DNA of 18,039 nt from Bacilli bacterium (GTDB lineage: Bacteria > Bacillota_I > Bacilli_A > RFN20 > CAG-826). The position numbers and the translations under genes were made by a program. Shown here piece by piece: positions 6,181-14,233 of this stretch. The stretch lies in assembly GCA_017531065.1 (NCBI GenBank), contig JAFXLR010000129.1, forward strand, positions 1-18,039. The letters run 5' to 3'. The notes beneath the pieces were generated by a model. The model did no database searches, was not told where the DNA came from, and was given only the letters and a program-made list of their open reading frames with translations. Each line of letters opens with the position of its first letter. The first letter of the stretch is position 1.

Positions 6181-8037
6181 TTATAGAATTTGTTTGATGA
6201 CAGAATCGATGTCCAAACCAAATTCTTCTTCCTGCTCAGCGATTGTCGCGTGCTGAACATAAACGTTCGGAACGGCAAACGCTTTGATCGAACCTTTGAA
6301 TCCTTTATCTATTAAGGCAGCTTTCAAGGTTTCAACAAAGCCGGCTTCAGTTCCGTATGAATCGTAAACATAGATTTTATCCATCTTTACAATCTCGTCG
6401 ACATCATCTGATAAAGGCAAGAGTTTGACCGCGATGATCATTTCGCCTTGATAACCTTTTTCTTTTAAGGCGTTTAATAAATCTCTTCCTTTAGGTCCAA
6501 CGGCAATAACAGCTTCGCTTGGATTCTTTACATTTGCCAATTTAACCCACGGTTTAACCTCCCATGAGGCTCCGTCATTTTCTTTACATTTAAAAAGAGT
6601 ATGCGGATATCTGATGGCAACGATTCCATGTCCTTTTTCCATAGAATAGTCGATGAGACCGCGCAATTCCTGCGTGTTCGAAGGCATATAAAGATTGGTT
6701 CCTGGAATGGATTTCAAATAGGCTTCATCATAGATGCCCATATGGGTTTCGCCGTCTTTTCCGACAAGTCCGGCTCGATCAATAAGGAGCGTCATGTCGA
6801 CGTTCATTCTTGCGCAATCGTGCAAGATTTCATCGTAAGCTCTTTGCAAGAAAGTCGAATAAACGCAGGCAATTGGGTGCATTCCAGCTAAATAGCTGGC
6901 ACCAGCCATTGTCAAAGCGTGTTCTTCGGCTATGCCTACATCAATGCATCTCTCTGGATATGCTTCGAAGGCGTCTTCAAGATGGCTTCCTTTGATCATG
7001 CCTGGGCAAATAAGTAAGGCATCATCGTGCTTTTCCATCTCTATTTTGACTAAATCGCCAACCAAGTGAGGCCATGAGCAATAGTCAGGATGCTGATTCT
7101 TTGGTTTTCCGGTCTCAATCTCAAAAGGCGTTACGCCATGCCAATAGCCGGTTTTGTCCATCTCAGCTGGTTCGTAGCCTTTTCCTTTTGTTGTATAAAC
7201 ATGGAAAATAACAGTTTTGGTCGCGTTTTTTGCACGCTTGAAGGCCTTATCAAGCATCTTAATATCATGGCCGTCGAATGGACCCATATAAGTGAATCCG
7301 AGATTATCGAACAAAGTGAATGGAACCAAAAGACGTTTGATGCCGTTCTTCAGACTGTAGCTGCATCTGTAAAACCAGCGGCCAACAGCGTTTTTCTCCA
7401 AAGCGTTCTTATATTTGTTTTTGAAAGAGTTATAACCTTTAGCTGTTGAGATGCGACGAAAGAAACGACCGAATCCGCCGACTGGGCGAGAAATGGACAT
7501 ATCATTGTCATTGATGACGATGATCATCTTGCCAAAGCGACCGGCAATATGGTTTAAAGCCTCAAAAGAAAGGCCATTAACCAAGGAGCCATCGCCGATT
7601 ACTGGAACAATGTAATAATCCTCTTTCTTTATATCGCGAGCCACCGCAAATCCTTCTGCGGCAGAAAGTGAAGTCGAGGAATGGCCTGATTCGTAACAAT
7701 CATATTCGGATTCGTCCATACGCATGAAACCGGAGACGCCATCTTTAGAATTGAGGTTTTCCAAACTGCGGCCAGTGAGGATCTTGTGTGTATAGGACTG
7801 ATGGGAAACATCGAAAATCAGTTTATCTTTTGGGAAATCGAAGTTACGATGCAAGGCAACGGTTAACTCGACTACGCCTAAGTTTGAGCTAAGATGTCCA
7901 CCATATTCTGATGTCGCTCTGATGATTTCTTGCCTCATGTCTTGGCAAAGCAAAGCCAAAGACTCGCGTTTCAATCCTTTGACAACGCTTGGGTCTTTAA
8001 TGGTTTTTATGTCGATGTGCTCTATCTCTTTTGCCAT
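6181..8037 (-). CDS. dxs: 1-deoxy-D-xylulose-5-phosphate synthase
   Basis: This thiamine-diphosphate enzyme joins pyruvate and glyceraldehyde 3-phosphate, the first step of the MEP isoprenoid pathway. At 618 residues it is full length. Visible signatures are GHLSSNLGVVELTVALH near residue 47, FDVSHQSYTHKILTGR, the ThDP/metal motif GDGSLVNGLSFEALN (from 148) ending in INDND (175-179), GPFDGHD, and VGIAEEHALTMAGA with the catalytic glutamate at about 371. DRAGLVGKDGETHMG and the C-terminal transketolase domain follow. The ATG has no Shine-Dalgarno in the 43 bases after xseB, which are AT-rich. Having the xseA-xseB genes next to dxs is common in bacteria. No ispA-type prenyltransferase lies between them here. 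Confidence 0.95.
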   Translation of the reverse strand: MAKEIEHIDIKTIKDPSVVKGLKRESLALLCQDMRQEIIRATSEYGGHLSSNLGVVELTVALHRNFDFPKDKLIFDVSHQSYTHKILTGRSLENLNSKDGVSGFMRMDESEYDCYESGHSSTSLSAAEGFAVARDIKKEDYYIVPVIGDGSLVNGLSFEALNHIAGRFGKMIIVINDNDMSISRPVGGFGRFFRRISTAKGYNSFKNKYKNALEKNAVGRWFYRCSYSLKNGIKRLLVPFTLFDNLGFTYMGPFDGHDIKMLDKAFKRAKNATKTVIFHVYTTKGKGYEPAEMDKTGYWHGVTPFEIETGKPKNQHPDYCSWPHLVGDLVKIEMEKHDDALLICPGMIKGSHLEDAFEAYPERCIDVGIAEEHALTMAGASYLAGMHPIACVYSTFLQRAYDEILHDCARMNVDMTLLIDRAGLVGKDGETHMGIYDEAYLKSIPGTNLYMPSNTQELRGLIDYSMEKGHGIVAIRYPHTLFKCKENDGASWEVKPWVKLANVKNPSEAVIAVGPKGRDLLNALKEKGYQGEMIIAVKLLPLSDDVDEIVKMDKIYVYDSYGTEAGFVETLKAALIDKGFKGSIKAFAVPNVYVQHATIAEQEEEFGLDIDSVIKQIL

Positions 8038-8080
8038 GACTAAACAACTTGAAAACTACTAATAATTTACTTAAATGCTA

Positions 8081-8269
8081 TTATTTATCTTTGATAACTT
8101 GGATTTTTGTCTCCGCTTCATCTAAAGACTTTTGCAGATCTTTAATCAAGGAGTTTCCTTCCTCATAAAGCTTCATTGCATCCTCTAAAGAAAGCGTCGT
8201 GTTCTCGACTTTTTCGACAATCTCGTTCAAACGAGCGAGCTTTTCTTCGAAAGTTTGTTTCTTTTCCAT
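8081..8269 (-). CDS. xseB: Exodeoxyribonuclease VII small subunit
   Basis: This is the 62-residue small subunit of ExoVII, which packs along the XseA helices to form the single-strand-specific exonuclease. The characteristic FEEKLARLNEIVEKVE and the later LSLEDAMKLYEEGNSLIK are both present, and the length is normal (60-80). The whole protein is predicted helical or coiled coil. AAGGAG within the end of xseA serves as its ribosome site, and only 5 bases separate the two genes, which supports coupled production of the subunits. Confidence 0.95.
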   Translation of the reverse strand: MEKKQTFEEKLARLNEIVEKVENTTLSLEDAMKLYEEGNSLIKDLQKSLDEAETKIQVIKDK

Positions 8270-8274
8270 AAGGT

Positions 8275-9474
8275 TTACTCCTTGGAGGTGACTTTAGACG
8301 TTATCGTGCCATCTTTCAATACGCTTTTTAGCGTGTCACCTTCTGCTATTTGTTTAATAGACGTAACAATGTTACCTCTTTCATCCGTCGTCATGGAATA
8401 GCCACGGCTAATAACATTACGAGGGTTTAATGCCTCTAATCTAGACGACAGGGAACGAACTTGGTTGCTGGACATCTCTAAGAGATGATCCAAAGACATT
8501 TCTAAACGCTTCGATAATTGCTGAACTTCTTCTTTAGCTTTGGCGTAGTTCGAAGAAGGGTTTTTAAAGAATGGCCTGACACTAAGCGCATTAAGCTGAT
8601 CCCTTTTCTTTGAAAGGAGATTCTTCATCGCGGTATTAAGCGAATCTTCTGCGCCAAGTAAAATGGCCCTAATCTCTTGTTGATCCGGAGTTGCAGCTTC
8701 AGCTGCTCCTGTTGGCGTACTAACTCTCAAATCCGAGACGTAGTCAATCAATGTGGTGTCGATTTCGTGGCCTACCGCAGAGATGCATGGAATGGTGCAA
8801 GCATATAACTCTCTGGTCAACGCCTCGTCATTAAACGCGCTAAGGTCCTCATTTGAGCCGCCGCCGCGTGCGATGATTAAAATATCGATTTCAGTCGTTT
8901 CCGCTCTCCTGAGGGCCTTTAGGAGCTCTTTTGGGGCATCCTTGCCTTGGACGAGCGATGGAAAAACGAGAATATCGCATAAAGGCCAGCGTCTGGAGAT
9001 ATTTTTGATGAGGTCGGCCTCAGCAGCACTCTTATCCCCTACGATCAATCCGATGCTCTTAGGGAACTCTGGTATTGGCTTTTTGTGAGAAATATCGAAC
9101 AAGCCCTCGGCCTGAAGTTTCTTCTTAAGGGCCTCAAGGGCAAGCAAAGCAGCGCCCTGACCAAACTTTTCTAAGGTTTTGACGGTGAAGTTATAGCGGC
9201 CTCTTCCTACATACACGCTTACGGAGCCTAAGGCGATAACCTCATCTCCGTTTTTAGGCTCGAATGGCAAATAGAGATAGTTGTCGCTCCAAAGGATGCA
9301 TGGAATCACGCTCTTTTTCTCATCCACGAGGTCAAAGAAAAAGCCGGAGTTATAGCTTTTCCAATTGCTAATCTCCCCTTTAACGTAAACGTTATGCAGT
9401 TCCTCATCGCCATCGATTTTGGATTTGATGAGGGTGTTAAGCGCTGTAACGCTGAAATACTTATTCTGTTCCAT
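8275..9474 (-). CDS. xseA: Exodeoxyribonuclease VII large subunit
   Basis: This is the catalytic subunit of ExoVII, which degrades single-stranded DNA from both ends into oligonucleotides and takes part in repair. It starts with the OB domain: FSVTALNTLIKSKID, VYVKGEISNWK, then FFDLVDEKKSVIPCILW. The catalytic domain shows IGLIVGDKSAAEADLI, the glycine-rich ARGGGSNEDLSAFNDE, and SAVGHEIDTTLIDYVSDLR followed by STPTGAAE. The C-terminal half is a long coiled-coil region ending in ISRGYSMTTDERG. At 399 residues it is somewhat shorter than the Bacillus form, mainly in the coiled-coil part. The ATG overlaps the nusB stop as TAATG. Confidence 0.95.
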   Translation of the reverse strand: MEQNKYFSVTALNTLIKSKIDGDEELHNVYVKGEISNWKSYNSGFFFDLVDEKKSVIPCILWSDNYLYLPFEPKNGDEVIALGSVSVYVGRGRYNFTVKTLEKFGQGAALLALEALKKKLQAEGLFDISHKKPIPEFPKSIGLIVGDKSAAEADLIKNISRRWPLCDILVFPSLVQGKDAPKELLKALRRAETTEIDILIIARGGGSNEDLSAFNDEALTRELYACTIPCISAVGHEIDTTLIDYVSDLRVSTPTGAAEAATPDQQEIRAILLGAEDSLNTAMKNLLSKKRDQLNALSVRPFFKNPSSNYAKAKEEVQQLSKRLEMSLDHLLEMSSNQVRSLSSRLEALNPRNVISRGYSMTTDERGNIVTSIKQIAEGDTLKSVLKDGTITSKVTSKE

Positions 9475-9890
9475 TAGGCCAAAACCTTATCCAGGATCGC
9501 ATTAACGAATTTATAGTCGTTATCGCTCAGATACTTCTTGGCCAACTCAACCGAAACATTGATGATGATGGCTTTATCTGTTTTCTCGACACTGTAATAA
9601 GACTGGCAATATGCAAGCAAAAGCAAAGCTTGCTCGAGAAGGTTAAGACGATCAAACGTCCACTTCCTCATGTTTTTCTCAAAAATCGGGATGATCTCTT
9701 GGTAATGTTTGACCATGTCCAAAACCATTTCCTTAACAAAAAAGTCACTATCCGCAAAAGACTTTTCGGTCAAACCGCTGACGATATCCTCGATTGGAGC
9801 TGGTAACTTCGCTTGGGAATAGGTCAGGACATCATAAATCGCGAAGAGCGCGACTTCATGAGCTTTGTTGCGAGATAGTGTTTTTTCCAT
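9474..9890 (-). CDS. nusB: Transcription antitermination factor NusB
   Basis: NusB, with NusE (S10), binds boxA RNA and supports antitermination and processing of rRNA transcripts. The 138-residue all-helical protein begins EKTLSRNKAHEVALFAIYD and ends with the family's IINVSVELAKKYLSDNDYKFVNAILDKV, where NEAVELAKKY-like, FVNGVLD-like elements are diagnostic. I chose ATG 9890 because AGGAGG (9902-9907) lies 10 bases upstream of it. An in-frame TTG at 9899 would be only one base from that site. It lies directly after the asp23 terminator and probably begins a new transcript that continues into xseA, xseB and dxs. Confidence 0.92.
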   Translation of the reverse strand: MEKTLSRNKAHEVALFAIYDVLTYSQAKLPAPIEDIVSGLTEKSFADSDFFVKEMVLDMVKHYQEIIPIFEKNMRKWTFDRLNLLEQALLLLAYCQSYYSVEKTDKAIIINVSVELAKKYLSDNDYKFVNAILDKVLA

Positions 9891-9922
9891 AAAGATCAAG
9901 CCTCCTAATAAAGGCGTCTTAG

Positions 9923-9931
9923 TTTATCACA
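9923..9931 (-). promoter_or_regulatory. Possible extended -10 promoter for nusB
   Basis: On the minus strand TGTGATAAA fits the TGnTATAAT extended -10 pattern (4 of 6 in the hexamer plus TG). It lies between the asp23 terminator and the nusB ribosome site AGGAGG. No good -35 is visible, so this is tentative. Confidence 0.35.
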
Positions 9932-9956
9932 TCTATCGAAAAGAGAAAGAGGAAAC

Positions 9957-9988
9957 AAAAAGGGCGCCACCTTTTTTTGGTAGCGCCC
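9957..9988 (-). terminator. Rho-independent terminator between asp23 gene and nusB
   Basis: On the minus strand GGGCGCTACC, a loop of seven A, GGTGGCGCCC, then TTTTTG. The 10-bp stem has one non-Watson-Crick (T/G wobble) pair. It is the strongest terminator in the window and stands 24 bases after the asp23-like gene. Confidence 0.85.
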
Positions 9989-10012
9989 ACTATTACTTTG
10001 TAATCTTCCTGG

Positions 10013-10408
10013 TTACTCAGCCTTGGCCTTCTTTTTCGAAGACTTCTTTTTTGGCTTCTCTCTTGAGACGCGAATCTCAACAGAGACAGGGACGGTTTCG
10101 CACATCATCGAGACGCTGTTGGAAACCTCTTCCTGAATCGAGGTGCAAAGATCAGCGATCGCAGTCACGTTATCTCCCACCACAACGTCCAGCATGAAAT
10201 CCACGCGGCCATCCTTCTTAAAGAAGGCTTTGACCGGACGGACAGCTGAGATGATGTTTCCAAGGCGGGTAAGCGCTTCTCCATAGTTGTTGATCTTAAC
10301 GTTTTGGAGATTGTTGCTCGCGATGGTGACGATATTCTCGAAAGCTTTTCGGTTGATACCCATCTTTCCAGCTTGCTGGTAATTGTTGAGATAGTAGAAA
10401 TCGCTCAT
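10013..10408 (-). CDS. Asp23/Gls24 family protein (YqhY-like)
   Basis: This is a 131-residue Asp23 (DUF322) family protein. It shows the typical GKMGINRKAFENIVTIAS start, an alternating strand-rich centre (KKDGRVDFMLDVVVGDNV) and the IADLCTSIQEEVSNSVSMM helix, ending in VSVEIRVS. The C-terminus is a lysine-rich tail. In Bacillus and relatives a member (yqhY) sits beside nusB and has been linked to fatty-acid synthesis control. Here no acc genes are adjacent. The molecular activity of the family is unknown. There is no Shine-Dalgarno before the ATG; a TACAAT hexamer lies 6 bases upstream. It closes the upstream transcript, as a strong terminator follows. Confidence 0.85.
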   Translation of the reverse strand: MSDFYYLNNYQQAGKMGINRKAFENIVTIASNNLQNVKINNYGEALTRLGNIISAVRPVKAFFKKDGRVDFMLDVVVGDNVTAIADLCTSIQEEVSNSVSMMCETVPVSVEIRVSREKPKKKSSKKKAKAE

Positions 10409-10446
10409 GTGATTATTGTACTTAAATCGCTGTTACAAAGGAAGTA

Positions 10447-12420
10447 TTAGGCAATAAGTTTGGCAATCTTGGCCGCGACTTTCTCAGCGGTGAAGCCACA
10501 GACATCCATAACTTCGTCAGCTGGAGCGCTGTAGCCGAATTCATCCTGAGAGATGACGTTGTCGGCATATTTGTACCAGGAGAGTCCGCTTAACATCTCG
10601 ATAGCAACGCGCTTGGCTTTTGGAAGGGTGATGATGGCATCCTTCTTTTCCTGTGGGAGCTTATCGAAACGCTCGCAGCTTGGCATGGAGATAACGCTAG
10701 CTTTGATGCCTTTCTCTTTGAGAAGAGCGGCAGCATCAAGGGCAAGGCCCACTTCACTACCGGTGGCAATGAGCTCAAGATCGGCGTTCTCTTCTTTCTT
10801 TTCGACGTAGGCACCATCGGCAACGGTCTTGAGAGAAGAATTCTCGAGGTTGCGGAGGTTCTGACGGGAAAGGATAAGGCAGACTGGGTGATCTTTGGTC
10901 TCGAGGGCTAAACGCCAAGCGGCAAAGCACTCTTTGGTATCGGCTGGACGGAGAACCTCGACGCCTGGGATGCTTCTAAGAGCAACAAGCTGCTCGATTG
11001 GTTCGTGGGTTGGACCATCTTCGCCAACGGCGATGCTGTCGTGGGAGAAGAGATAAATGGCTGGTAAGTGCTGGATGGCGCTCATACGGATGGCGTTCTT
11101 CATGTAGTCGCTGAAGACTAAGAAGCAGCCAACGTAGGTGGTCAAACCACCATGGAGCAAGATGCCGTTCTGGGCAGCGGCCATGGCGAATTCACGGATA
11201 CCCCAGTTGACGTTTTTGGCGGAACGGTGTTCGGCATCGAAGCCTGGGTCGCCTGGGATAGCGGTCTTGACGCTGGAGGCAACGTCGGCACTTCCACCAA
11301 AGGTGAATGGGATGTTGGCAGCGACTTCGACAAGCATACGGCCACTGGAATTACGGGTGGCTTCTGGTTTCTCGGCAACGGATGGATCGGCGAACTTGAA
11401 GCCGGTGACATCACGCTTGAAGGCAGCTTCGAAGACTTTGAGCTCTTCTGGATGGGCTTTGCCATAGGCAGCATAAGCGGCCTTGTAATCGGCATAAGCT
11501 TTGGCACCACGCTTGCCAAGGTTCTCATCGAACTCGGCGTAGGTGGATTCTGGAACAGTGAACGGAGGGAAATCGAAACCAAGGGCTTTCTTGGTGGCAG
11601 CGCCTAATTCCTCTCCTAAAGGAGAACCGTGGGTGGTGTGGCTTCCGGCTTTTGGAGAACCATAACCGATGACGGTGTTGATAAGAATCATGGTAGGAGC
11701 ATCGGAATGCTTACGGGCTTCGGTTAAAGCGGCGTCGATCTCATCGAGGTCGTTGCCATCTTTGACTTCGAGGACGTTCCACTGCATGGCCTTGAAGCGA
11801 AGGATCTCGTCTTCGGTCATGGAGTTGCTGGTTGGGCCATCAAGGGTGGAAGTGTTCTTATCGTAGATAAGGATGAGCTTGCCAAGCTTCTGCATTCCGG
11901 CAAGAGAGATGGCTTCCTGGGCAATACCTTCTTCTAAGCAGCCATCGCCGCAGAGACAGTAGGTATAGTGATTCATGATCTTCTCGCCTTCAGCGTAGGA
12001 ACCACGAATCTTTTCTTCGGCCATAGCCATACCAACGGCTTGGGCAACGCCCTGTCCTAAAGGACCACCGGTGGCGTCGACACCTTTGGTCCAGCCAAAT
12101 TCTGGGTGGCCTGGGGTGCGGGAGTTAAGCTGACGGAACTGTTTGATATCGTCGAGGCTTACTTCGTAACCGGCAACGTGGAGCATAGCGTAGAGAAGAG
12201 CGCTGTTGTGTCCACTCGATAGAACGAAGCGGTCGCGGTTGATCCATTCTGGGTGCTTAGGATCGGCGACAAGATGGTTCTTATAAAGAACATAGAGGGC
12301 TGGAGCGATATCAAGCGCCATGCCTGGGTGGCCACTGTTGGCCTTGTTGATCTCGTCGATTACGAGAGCACGGATAGCGCTGACTGCGAGCGCATCCTTT
12401 TCATTGAAGTGACTAATCAT
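10447..12420 (-). CDS. tkt: Transketolase
   Basis: Transketolase moves two-carbon units between pentose-phosphate-pathway sugars, using thiamine diphosphate. It is full length (657 residues). Signatures in order are ANSGHPGMALDIAPALYVLY, DRFVLSSGHNSALLYA, GPLGQGVAQAVGMA, GDGCLEEGIAQEA with the metal-binding YDKNTSTLDGPT, then EDGPTHEPIEQL in the second domain, which is typical of transketolase rather than Dxs. AAGGAG stands 9 bases before the ATG. The 63-base gap to aspS holds an inverted repeat. The third-position base use looks more GC-rich than in dinB or xerD, fitting high expression. Confidence 0.96.
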   Translation of the reverse strand: MISHFNEKDALAVSAIRALVIDEINKANSGHPGMALDIAPALYVLYKNHLVADPKHPEWINRDRFVLSSGHNSALLYAMLHVAGYEVSLDDIKQFRQLNSRTPGHPEFGWTKGVDATGGPLGQGVAQAVGMAMAEEKIRGSYAEGEKIMNHYTYCLCGDGCLEEGIAQEAISLAGMQKLGKLILIYDKNTSTLDGPTSNSMTEDEILRFKAMQWNVLEVKDGNDLDEIDAALTEARKHSDAPTMILINTVIGYGSPKAGSHTTHGSPLGEELGAATKKALGFDFPPFTVPESTYAEFDENLGKRGAKAYADYKAAYAAYGKAHPEELKVFEAAFKRDVTGFKFADPSVAEKPEATRNSSGRMLVEVAANIPFTFGGSADVASSVKTAIPGDPGFDAEHRSAKNVNWGIREFAMAAAQNGILLHGGLTTYVGCFLVFSDYMKNAIRMSAIQHLPAIYLFSHDSIAVGEDGPTHEPIEQLVALRSIPGVEVLRPADTKECFAAWRLALETKDHPVCLILSRQNLRNLENSSLKTVADGAYVEKKEENADLELIATGSEVGLALDAAALLKEKGIKASVISMPSCERFDKLPQEKKDAIITLPKAKRVAIEMLSGLSWYKYADNVISQDEFGYSAPADEVMDVCGFTAEKVAAKIAKLIA

Positions 12421-12463
12421 GTAATTCTCCTTAGTAGATTTTTAGTCAATTTATAGTTTCATT

Positions 12464-12481
12464 AATATTCTAAAGAATATT
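12464..12481. repeat. Inverted repeat in the aspS-tkt gap
   Basis: AATATTCT (12464-12471) and AGAATATT (12474-12481) form a perfect 8-bp inverted repeat around a 2-bp centre, immediately after the aspS stop. On the minus strand a TATAAA hexamer lies just downstream, before the tkt ribosome site. It could be an operator, a weak hairpin, or chance in AT-rich DNA. Confidence 0.4.
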
Positions 12482-12483
12482 AT

Positions 12484-14217
12484 TTACTCCTTCTTTAATT
12501 CGATACCAACAGTATCGAGTGCCTCTTGGCTGACGCCAGCTGGGGCTTTGGACATAGGATCCACGGCCTGAAGGTTCTTTGGGAATGCCTCAACATCGCG
12601 GATATTATCGGTGCCAGAGAGGATCATGGATAAACGATCGAGGCCAAGGGCGAATCCACCGTGTGGCGGCGCACCATACTTGAAGGCATCGATGAACCAA
12701 CCGAACTTCTTGGCAACGTCTTCATCGGAAAGACCGAGAAGTTTGAAGATCTTCCACTGGGTATCGTGGTCGTAGATTCTTAAGGTTCCACCGCCGGCTT
12801 CGTATCCGTTGATGCAGATATCGTAAGCATAGGCGAGGACTTTCTCTGGATCGGTATCAAGGTACGGCAGATCCTCATCGCGTGGACGGGTGAATGGGTG
12901 ATGCTCGGCTGTGTACTGATCTTCAGTTCCTTCGATTTTATCGAACATCGGGAAGCTGATAACCCAAAGAAGATCATAGGTGCCTGGCTTGATTAAGCCC
13001 ATCTCTTTGGCGAAGCGGGTTCTTAAAGCACCAAGACCGAAGTCGACATCACGGCGATACGGAGAGCCAGCGAATAAGACGAGATCATCTTCATTGAGGG
13101 ATAAGGTCTCAATCAATTCTTTCTGAGTGGCTTCATCCATGAACTTGGTGAAGGAACCGCTTAAGGCTCCACCATTGTATTTAAGGGACATAACGCCCTT
13201 AAGACCGAACTTTCTGGCTTCGACCTGAAGTTCATCAAGAACCTTGCGGCTTGTTTCGGTAGCATGGTTAGGAATGACGATGGCACGGATGTATTTGGCG
13301 TCATCGAATCCAGCAAAGCTGGTTTTTTTCATGATGGCGTAAACATCTTTTAAGGTTAAGCCATAACGGGTGTCTGGCTTGTCGCTGCCATAAGTGTCCA
13401 TGGCATCCCAATAATTGATACGACGGAGAGGAAGCTGGACATCAAAGTTGACGATTTCTTTGAAATATCTCTGAAGCATTCCTTCGCAAAGGGTAAGGAT
13501 GTCATCTTGTTCCATGAAGGAGCACTCGACGTCGATCTGAGTGAACTCAGGCTGACGGTCAGCACGTAAATCTTCGTCACGGAAGCACTTTGCAATTTGG
13601 TAATAACGCTCGATTCCGCCGATCATAAGGAGCTGTTTGAAGAGCTGAGGAGACTGCGGAAGAGCATAGAAGGAACCATGGTGAAGACGGGATGGGACGA
13701 TATAGTCGCGCGCGCCTTCTGGAGTGGCCAAGTTAAGGATTGGGGTTTCCACTTCTAAGAAACGGTTCTTATCGAGATACTCATGGGTAAGCTGAACGAT
13801 CTTGGCTCTGACGCGGAGACGACGCTGCATCTCTGGGCGGCGAAGATCAAGATAACGATACTGAAGGCGGGTTTCCTCCAAAGCATCGGTCTTATCGGCA
13901 ATTATGAAAGGCGGGTTCTCGGCCTTGTTGACCACTTTAAGCTCTTTGACGATGACTTCGATATCGCCAGTAGGAAGCTTTGGATTCGGAACTTCTTTCT
14001 TGGAGACGATTCCGGTGACAGAAATGACATACTCGTTTCTGACGTCAGGGACTTCAACCCCTTCTTTAATCATGAGCTGAACGATTCCGGTGTTGTCGCG
14101 TAAGTCAATAAACTCGATGGCACCGAGTCTTCTTCTTGTAGAAACCCAGCCAACAAGCTTTACTTCGCGGCCAACGTCAGATAAACGTAGCTCGCCATTG
14201 TAATCTGTTCTTTCCAT
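12484..14217 (-). CDS. aspS: Aspartyl-tRNA synthetase
   Basis: This class II synthetase charges tRNA-Asp. The 577 residues have the bacterial layout. An N-terminal OB anticodon domain includes VGWVSTRRRLGAIEFIDLRD. The class II core has motif 1 around FLEVETPIL, motif 2 as FRDEDLRADRQPEFTQID, and motif 3 as FALGLDRLSMIL. The inserted GAD domain lies in between, at about residues 285-400. The QSPQLFKQLLM and RYLDLRRP segments are characteristic. AAGGAG lies just upstream of the ATG. It is 16 bases from hisS, the same pairing as in Bacillus and many Firmicutes. No T-box leader is present before either synthetase gene. Confidence 0.97.
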   Translation of the reverse strand: MERTDYNGELRLSDVGREVKLVGWVSTRRRLGAIEFIDLRDNTGIVQLMIKEGVEVPDVRNEYVISVTGIVSKKEVPNPKLPTGDIEVIVKELKVVNKAENPPFIIADKTDALEETRLQYRYLDLRRPEMQRRLRVRAKIVQLTHEYLDKNRFLEVETPILNLATPEGARDYIVPSRLHHGSFYALPQSPQLFKQLLMIGGIERYYQIAKCFRDEDLRADRQPEFTQIDVECSFMEQDDILTLCEGMLQRYFKEIVNFDVQLPLRRINYWDAMDTYGSDKPDTRYGLTLKDVYAIMKKTSFAGFDDAKYIRAIVIPNHATETSRKVLDELQVEARKFGLKGVMSLKYNGGALSGSFTKFMDEATQKELIETLSLNEDDLVLFAGSPYRRDVDFGLGALRTRFAKEMGLIKPGTYDLLWVISFPMFDKIEGTEDQYTAEHHPFTRPRDEDLPYLDTDPEKVLAYAYDICINGYEAGGGTLRIYDHDTQWKIFKLLGLSDEDVAKKFGWFIDAFKYGAPPHGGFALGLDRLSMILSGTDNIRDVEAFPKNLQAVDPMSKAPAGVSQEALDTVGIELKKE

Positions 14218-14233
14218 TTTTTCTCCTTTCCAA

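Noticed and set aside
11152-11607. Long open frame antisense to tkt
   Set aside because: It lies wholly inside the well-supported transketolase gene on the other strand and resembles no family; a coding-bias shadow.
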